A stretch of DNA of 64,000 bases from Flavobacteriaceae bacterium UBA5544 (lineage in GTDB: Bacteria; Bacteroidota; Bacteroidia; Flavobacteriales; Flavobacteriaceae): assembly GCA_002426755.1 (NCBI GenBank), contig DINI01000003.1, forward strand, positions 46,113 to 110,112. Reading direction: 5' to 3'. The notes beneath the pieces were generated by a model, which was given only the letters and a program-made list of their open reading frames with translations, was not told the DNA's origin and did not search any database. Numbering within the stretch: position 1 is the stretch's first letter; the number at the start of each line of letters is the position of its first letter. Positions 59,645 to 64,000 of this stretch are shown one piece after another. The translations under genes and the position numbers were made by a program.

Positions 59645-61282
59645 TTACTTCTTCAAATCAATCTGCTTCAGATTCTCAATTCGATTGCGGACCAAGAAAT
59701 CATCAATGGTTTCAAAATGCTCAATGACGCGTTGGTCTTTAAATTCAAACACTTTTTGGGATAAGCCTTGAAGAAAATCCCGGTCGTGGGACACCAAAAT
59801 CAAGGTACCATCGAAATCCAGTAAAGCTTCTTTTAGAACATCTTTCGATTTTAAATCCAAGTGGTTCGTAGGCTCATCGAGAATCAAGAGATTCACAGGT
59901 TCCAAAAGTAATTTAACCATCGCCAAACGTGTTTTTTCTCCTCCAGAAAGGACAGATACTTTTTTATCGATATCATCACCTTTGAACATAAACCGACCCA
60001 AAATATTCTTTATTTGCGTGCGAATGTCTCCTTCAGCCACTTCATCCACCGTTTGGAAAATAGTCAAGCCTTCATCCAACAATGACGCTTGGTTTTGGGC
60101 AAAATACCCAACCTTTACGTTATGACCTAACGCACAATGACCTTCCACATCTATTTCTCCCATAATGGCTTTTATCATCGTGGATTTTCCTTCGCCATTT
60201 CGCCCCACAAAAGATACTTTTTCGCCACGAGAAATGGACATATTGGCATTTTTGAACACCACATGGTCGCCATACGATTTTGACAAATCTTTGACGGTCA
60301 CAGGATAATCGCCAGAGCGTTGTGCTGGTGGGAAACGCAACTTTAAGGCAGACGTATCAATTTCATCGATTTCAATGATTTCAAGCTTTTCCAACATACG
60401 CTCGCGGGAATTCACTTGGTTCGTTTTGGAGTAGGTTCCTTTGAAACGCTCAATAAACGCGATATTATCCGCAATGAATTTTTGTTGCTCATTGTAAGCT
60501 TTTATTTGATGCAAACGTCTGTCTTCACGCAACTGCAAGTAGTGGGAATAATTGGCTTTGTAATCATAAATACGTCCCATGGTGACTTCAATCGTACGAT
60601 TCGTGATATTATCAATAAAGGCCTTATCGTGCGAAATGACCATGACGGCATTGGCTTTGTTCAACAAAAAATCCTCTAACCAAATCACCGATTCAATATC
60701 GATATGGTTGGTTGGCTCATCCAGCAGAATCAAATCTGGTTTCTGCAACAATATTTTAGCCAACTCAATCCGCATGCGATAACCACCACTGAATTCGCTG
60801 GTCTGCCTTGTAAAATCTTCGCGCTTAAAACCTAGACCACCAAGAGCTTTTTCAACTTCAGCATCGTAATTGATATCTTCCAATGCATAATATTTCTCTC
60901 CCAAATCGGACACTTTCGTGATGATATTCATGTATTCATCAGACTCGTAGTCTGTACGGGTTTCCAAAGCCTTGTTCAAAGCATCCATTTCGTCGCGCAT
61001 CGCAAAAATATGGGCGAATGCTTTAGAGGCTTCTTCAAAGACGGTGCAATTATCTTCGGTCAATAAATGCTGCGGCAAATAGGCAATGACAGCATCTTTT
61101 GGAAACCTTACATTCCCACGTGTCCCTTTTTGCTCGCCAGCAATAATCTTCATCATAGTGGATTTTCCTGCACCATTCTTACCCATCAAGGCTATTTTAT
61201 CATTTGGATTTATGGTGAATGAAACGTCACTGAACAATGTTTGTCCACCAAATTCAACTGCCAAATTATCTACTGAAATCAT
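59645..61282 (-). CDS. ABC-F family ATPase (YbiT/EttA-like)
   Basis: A 545-residue protein with two ABC domains. Walker A GKNGAGKST and GRNGEGKST; signatures SGGYRMRIELAKIL and LSGGEKTRLAMVKLL; Walker B LILLDEPTNHIDIES and LLILDEPTNHLDLKS. The inter-domain linker (~240-310) is charged (YNEQQKFIADNIAFIERFKG). No membrane domain. This branch resembles YbiT, a translation factor of the ribosomal E site. It converges with cobB with only four bases between. Confidence 0.9.
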   Translation of the reverse strand: MISVDNLAVEFGGQTLFSDVSFTINPNDKIALMGKNGAGKSTMMKIIAGEQKGTRGNVRFPKDAVIAYLPQHLLTEDNCTVFEEASKAFAHIFAMRDEMDALNKALETRTDYESDEYMNIITKVSDLGEKYYALEDINYDAEVEKALGGLGFKREDFTRQTSEFSGGYRMRIELAKILLQKPDLILLDEPTNHIDIESVIWLEDFLLNKANAVMVISHDKAFIDNITNRTIEVTMGRIYDYKANYSHYLQLREDRRLHQIKAYNEQQKFIADNIAFIERFKGTYSKTNQVNSRERMLEKLEIIEIDEIDTSALKLRFPPAQRSGDYPVTVKDLSKSYGDHVVFKNANMSISRGEKVSFVGRNGEGKSTMIKAIMGEIDVEGHCALGHNVKVGYFAQNQASLLDEGLTIFQTVDEVAEGDIRTQIKNILGRFMFKGDDIDKKVSVLSGGEKTRLAMVKLLLEPVNLLILDEPTNHLDLKSKDVLKEALLDFDGTLILVSHDRDFLQGLSQKVFEFKDQRVIEHFETIDDFLVRNRIENLKQIDLKK

Positions 61283-61309
61283 TATATTTTACATCTAAAA
61301 ATTTGCGTG

Positions 61310-61317
61310 CAAAGCTA
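61310..61317 (-). promoter_or_regulatory. Candidate -7 box of the YbiT-like ABC-F gene
   Basis: The minus strand reads TAGCTTTG (TAnnTTTG), with GTG, one base off TTG, 19 bases upstream. It lies 27 bases before the ATG at 61282. Confidence 0.55.
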
Positions 61318-61478
61318 TGAAAATAAGCCACGACTACACGAATGTTTTTTTAAAAGACATCGGTTTATTTTCGTCCTCGTTCTTGTCTCTTTCCATCTTG
61401 ATTCATTTTAGCTCCGAAATGATGAATGACTGAATTAATTATTTATAAAACAATTCATATTCAAATCATTAAAAAGTG

Positions 61479-61486
61479 TACTTTTG
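61479..61486 (+). promoter_or_regulatory. -7 box of the J-domain/KTSC gene
   Basis: GTGTACTTTTGC repeats the helicase promoter word exactly, with TACTTTTG at 61479-61486. The predicted mRNA start is about 15 bases before the ATG at 61508, which therefore is preferred over an upstream start inside the box. Confidence 0.6.
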
Positions 61487-61507
61487 CGCCTTCAAAAAAG
61501 CATCCGA

Positions 61508-61954
61508 ATGAAACGTATCAATGAATACAAAAAATTGTTCAACATCGAAAACCATTTCGATTTAAAATCGTTAAAATCTACTTACAGGGATTTGGTCAAG
61601 GAATGGCATCCTGATAAGTTTCAACCTGGTGATGAAAAAGCGATTGCCGCTGAATTGAAAAGCCGACAAATCATTGATGGGTATCACTTTTTGGTGAGCA
61701 TTGCGCCAGAAACCAAAGCTGCTAACTTGGACGAATTCAACGACACCATTACAACGCCAATTATCGATTGGCACCATAAAGGCTTGGTTTTGGAATTGAC
61801 TTTTTTGGATGGGAATACCTATGAATTTTTTGGTGTGGACAAGACTTTGTTCATTAAATTTTATCAATCGGATAAATTAACACGTTTTGCCAAACGAAAC
61901 ATCTTCAATACCTTTATATACAGAAAAATAAAAAAGAGTGAAGTGATGGCTTAA
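61508..61954 (+). CDS. J-domain protein with C-terminal KTSC domain
   Basis: About 148 residues. Residues ~5-60 form a J domain with the diagnostic HPD at 34-36 (LVKEWHPDKFQPG), which stimulates DnaK ATPase. Residues ~85-145 contain LVLELTFLDGNTYEFFGVDK and FNTFIYRKI, resembling the KTSC domain. The fusion gives a small co-chaperone-like protein of unknown client. Start at ATG 61508, just after the -7 box; the frame extends eight codons upstream but through the promoter. Confidence 0.8.
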   Translation: MKRINEYKKLFNIENHFDLKSLKSTYRDLVKEWHPDKFQPGDEKAIAAELKSRQIIDGYHFLVSIAPETKAANLDEFNDTITTPIIDWHHKGLVLELTFLDGNTYEFFGVDKTLFIKFYQSDKLTRFAKRNIFNTFIYRKIKKSEVMA

Positions 61955-61959
61955 TGCTT

Positions 61960-63192
61960 TTATTTATTCTTTTCCTCTATCCATTTACTCATGAATTTGG
62001 TGCTTTGCATCGATTGATGTTGTAACATCATCCCCGTGAAGTTTTGGGCGCGCATGATATCTAGATTATTTAGCATCGTAGTAAGGTGCATAAAAAAATC
62101 GGCGATAAATAGATGTTTATCAAATCGCGCGTTCATGACCAAAAACCCATTCTTCTGCATGCCATTCCAGAAGATTTTATCCTTATAAAGTTCAATTGAT
62201 TTACTTGCAACTTGCTTGGCATCCTCTTCAATGAATCCGTTGGGTTCAAAATTCCCAAACATCCCCTCAGCCGCCAAAGGTGTCATGACGCAAGGTGTGC
62301 CGTTCGCCATCGCATCAATCAACTTCCCTTTTAGACCAGCTCCGAACCGCAAAGGTGCCAAACACACTTTCGCTTTTTGCATGACCACATTTACATCCTC
62401 CGCAAAACCTTTGATTAAAAACCCTTCCTTTTCATTGTGCAACTGATTCACCTTTTGCGGAGCATAAGCGCCGTACACATGAAGCTCTGTTTTGGGCAGT
62501 TTTTTTCGAATGAAGGGCCAAATTTTTTCCTTTAGAAACACTACTGCATCATCATTGGGAGCATGAAGAAAATTCCCGATTGCAATAAAATGTTCTCTGT
62601 CTTTAAATTTTGGAAGATTTTTTTTTGTTTCCAATGACATGGCATCGGTTAAAAAAGGCAAATAATACAGTAATTGTTCACTGACCTTAAATTGATGCTT
62701 TAAGATATTCATTTCAACTTCTGAAATAATCAAACTTATGTCACATCGATATATACTGGCTATTTCGCGTTTGGCGGTGTCATTAAAAAGATAAGTTACA
62801 TCAAATGGGTTTCCATCTTTTAATGCCTGTTCCCTACCCTTTCTTAAACAATGCAAATCTTCCGTATCCAGAATTTTCAAAGCATTTGGACATTGTTCAG
62901 AAACACGCCAACCAAATTGCTCTTCCATCATGAATCGGTCAAACAATACGATTTTCGGGTTTAATTTTGATGCAAATTCATCAAAACTCTGACTGTTAAG
63001 TTCTATCGAAATTTGTTCAATCCCAATGGTAGTCAAATCAAAAGCATTCTCACTTTTGGCACAAGGACTGGCAAATGTGATGTTATAATCTTGTTTTTGA
63101 AATGCTTCAATCAGTTGCATCATGCGACTTCCGGCAGCAGAACTTTTGGGCTCTGGCCAGACGAAACCGATGATTAACAGTGTTTTTGTCAT
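61960..63192 (-). CDS. GT-B glycosyltransferase (family 4-like)
   Basis: A 410-residue protein. N-terminal LLIIGFVWPEPKSSAAGSRM is the acceptor-side glycine-rich start; middle EVEMNILKHQFKV; donor half HFIAIGNFLHAPNDDAVVFL, CLAPLRFGAGLKGKLIDAMANGTPCVMT with the E/D-x7-E-like site. It lies outside the main polysaccharide locus, converging with the J-domain gene. Its C-terminus (KWIEEKNK) is charged. Acceptor unknown; a house-keeping glycan or protein glycosylation is possible. Confidence 0.82.
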   Translation of the reverse strand: MTKTLLIIGFVWPEPKSSAAGSRMMQLIEAFQKQDYNITFASPCAKSENAFDLTTIGIEQISIELNSQSFDEFASKLNPKIVLFDRFMMEEQFGWRVSEQCPNALKILDTEDLHCLRKGREQALKDGNPFDVTYLFNDTAKREIASIYRCDISLIISEVEMNILKHQFKVSEQLLYYLPFLTDAMSLETKKNLPKFKDREHFIAIGNFLHAPNDDAVVFLKEKIWPFIRKKLPKTELHVYGAYAPQKVNQLHNEKEGFLIKGFAEDVNVVMQKAKVCLAPLRFGAGLKGKLIDAMANGTPCVMTPLAAEGMFGNFEPNGFIEEDAKQVASKSIELYKDKIFWNGMQKNGFLVMNARFDKHLFIADFFMHLTTMLNNLDIMRAQNFTGMMLQHQSMQSTKFMSKWIEEKNK

Positions 63193-63288
63193 AACTACCT
63201 AACTGTGTTCTTTAAAACCCAAATTCCAACAAATACTTTATTGTCCCAAAAGTGGCATTTGTGATTTGGACGAATGGAATTAAATTAT

Positions 63289-63762
63289 CTATTCGGGTTT
63301 AGGCTCCAAACTGTATTTAAAACGCACTTGTTTTGCCCAATCAACAACCGCTTTTATTTGACCATCAGAGAGTTTTGCTTCAGTATGTATCCATGTGTAA
63401 GAAGGCAACGGCATTTCCTTCTCCTCGACCATTTCTATAAGCTCTTCAAATTTATGGTCTTTACGTTTGGTTGAATTATTTTCCCAATTTGATGCATTAA
63501 AATGTTTTTTCCCGTCCGTAACGTGCTCCGCCATCCAATAATTGACTGGTGTTATCTGGCTATACCAAGGATAACGTGTGACGTTGCTATGACAATCCAT
63601 ACAGCCTTCTTTTAAAATCAATTTTACATCTTCAGGTGGATTTGTATCTGCATAAAAATTATCCATGGAGCTTAATTCGCCTTCATTTTTATCAGGTCCA
63701 AAAAATTGTGCTATGATACATACCACCAGCAACAGTAATAGAATCTTTTTTATGAACTTCAT
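63289..63762 (-). CDS. Haem-binding-domain (Haem_bd) periplasmic protein
   Basis: A 157-residue protein with an N-terminal membrane/signal helix (MKFIKKILLLLLVVCIIAQFF) and a c-type haem motif CMDCH (54-58), followed by SNVTRYPWYSQITPVNYWMAEHV and a late PLPSYTWIHTEAKLSDGQIK, the layout of the Haem_bd family. The haem would be covalently attached in the periplasm. A single CxxCH indicates a monohaem electron-transfer or sensing role; the partner is not visible in the window. Confidence 0.85.
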   Translation of the reverse strand: MKFIKKILLLLLVVCIIAQFFGPDKNEGELSSMDNFYADTNPPEDVKLILKEGCMDCHSNVTRYPWYSQITPVNYWMAEHVTDGKKHFNASNWENNSTKRKDHKFEELIEMVEEKEMPLPSYTWIHTEAKLSDGQIKAVVDWAKQVRFKYSLEPKPE

Positions 63763-63799
63763 TTTTATTAGTTTTAATCATTAAAAATAGTAAAATCGA

Positions 63800-64000
63800 T
63801 TGACTACCGAACAATTATATGATGAATTAAATTACGTTGACCACTCTCGTGCCAATCGATTGAAGTATGCCAATCTACTGATTGCACAGCCTGAATTGAT
63901 TCCGAAATTATTGGATATTCTATTTATGGTTGATGACAAGATCTCGTGCAGAGCGGCTTGGGTACTAGAATTTATGTGCGGTGAACAGCTTGATGAAATC
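63800..64000 (+). CDS. Unrecognised helical protein, N-terminal part (3' end outside window)
   Basis: A frame opens at TTG 63800 and is open to the window end (67 codons). It begins LTTEQLYDELNYVDHSRANR, with YANLLIAQPELIPKLLDIL and CRAAWVLEFMCG, i.e. amphipathic helices with a HEAT-repeat look. I do not recognise the family. It diverges from the haem-binding gene with ~37 bases between. Confidence 0.5.
   Translation, partial: MTTEQLYDELNYVDHSRANRLKYANLLIAQPELIPKLLDILFMVDDKISCRAAWVLEFMCGEQLDEI

Noticed and set aside
61340..61420. Possible further heptad tract
   Set aside because: Pyrimidine-rich, but fixed positions do not recur at exact 7-base steps.

Overview
The window is chromosomal DNA from a member of the Flavobacteriaceae (Bacteroidota). 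The evidence is the AT-rich sequence, Bacteroidota promoters of the TTG-N18/19-TAnnTTTG type, little use of Shine-Dalgarno sites, several TTG start codons, and family-typical genes: a TonB-dependent receptor, a PorV/PorQ-like outer-membrane protein, a cyclophilin-FKBP fusion, an Lnb/DUF4105 protein and a CarboxypepD_reg protein. No rRNA, tRNA, CRISPR array, transposase or integrase was seen.

Layout. 1-3365: end of a TonB receptor, then a hemin/siderophore-type ABC importer (binding lipoprotein, permease, ATPase). 3392-15118: housekeeping and envelope genes (TPR lipoprotein, dual immunophilin, RecQ, KdsD, TatC, AhpD-like protein, LptB, DUF808 protein, PssA, PorV-like protein, Lnb-like protein). 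15270-51674: a large surface-polysaccharide locus of about 36 kb. 51893-63762: housekeeping genes again (two ABC-F proteins, methyltransferases, DEAD-box helicase, TrmH, CobB, J-domain protein, a lone glycosyltransferase, a haem-binding protein). The last 201 bases hold the start of an unrecognised gene.

The polysaccharide locus has a plus-strand arm (18801-44769) and a minus-strand arm (51674 down to 44766) that meet tail to tail and share the bases of their stop codons. The plus arm encodes a Wzm/Wzt ABC exporter, about twelve glycosyltransferases (GT2, GT4 and a GT47-like enzyme), several methyltransferases, two plus-strand sulfotransferase-like proteins and one on the opposite strand, an asparagine-synthase-like amidotransferase lacking its glutaminase half, a transglutaminase-like protein and an O-antigen ligase/polymerase-like membrane protein. 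The minus arm encodes Wza, Wzc, a small initiating phosphoglycosyltransferase, a UDP-HexNAc 6-dehydrogenase and a UDP-HexNAc 4-epimerase. A second, long initiating transferase lies at 15270-16664. I infer a sulfated, probably uronic-acid-containing and possibly amidated and methylated polysaccharide, exported through Wzm/Wzt with Wza/Wzc beside it; no Wzx flippase is visible.

The most unusual signal is a set of non-coding tracts with a strict 7-bp period whose unit differs from place to place (NGCTTTA, GGGATNN, GTTGTNN, AGAYATG, AAGNNNN, ACTTTNN). They sit at gene ends and starts, and the strongest ones flank or lie inside the polysaccharide locus. Second is a long structured leader of the DEAD-box helicase gene that contains a 31-codon basic ORF behind a textbook promoter. 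Two broken genes are also visible: a methyltransferase that has lost its SAM-binding loop, and a four-helix-bundle gene split by one in-frame stop.
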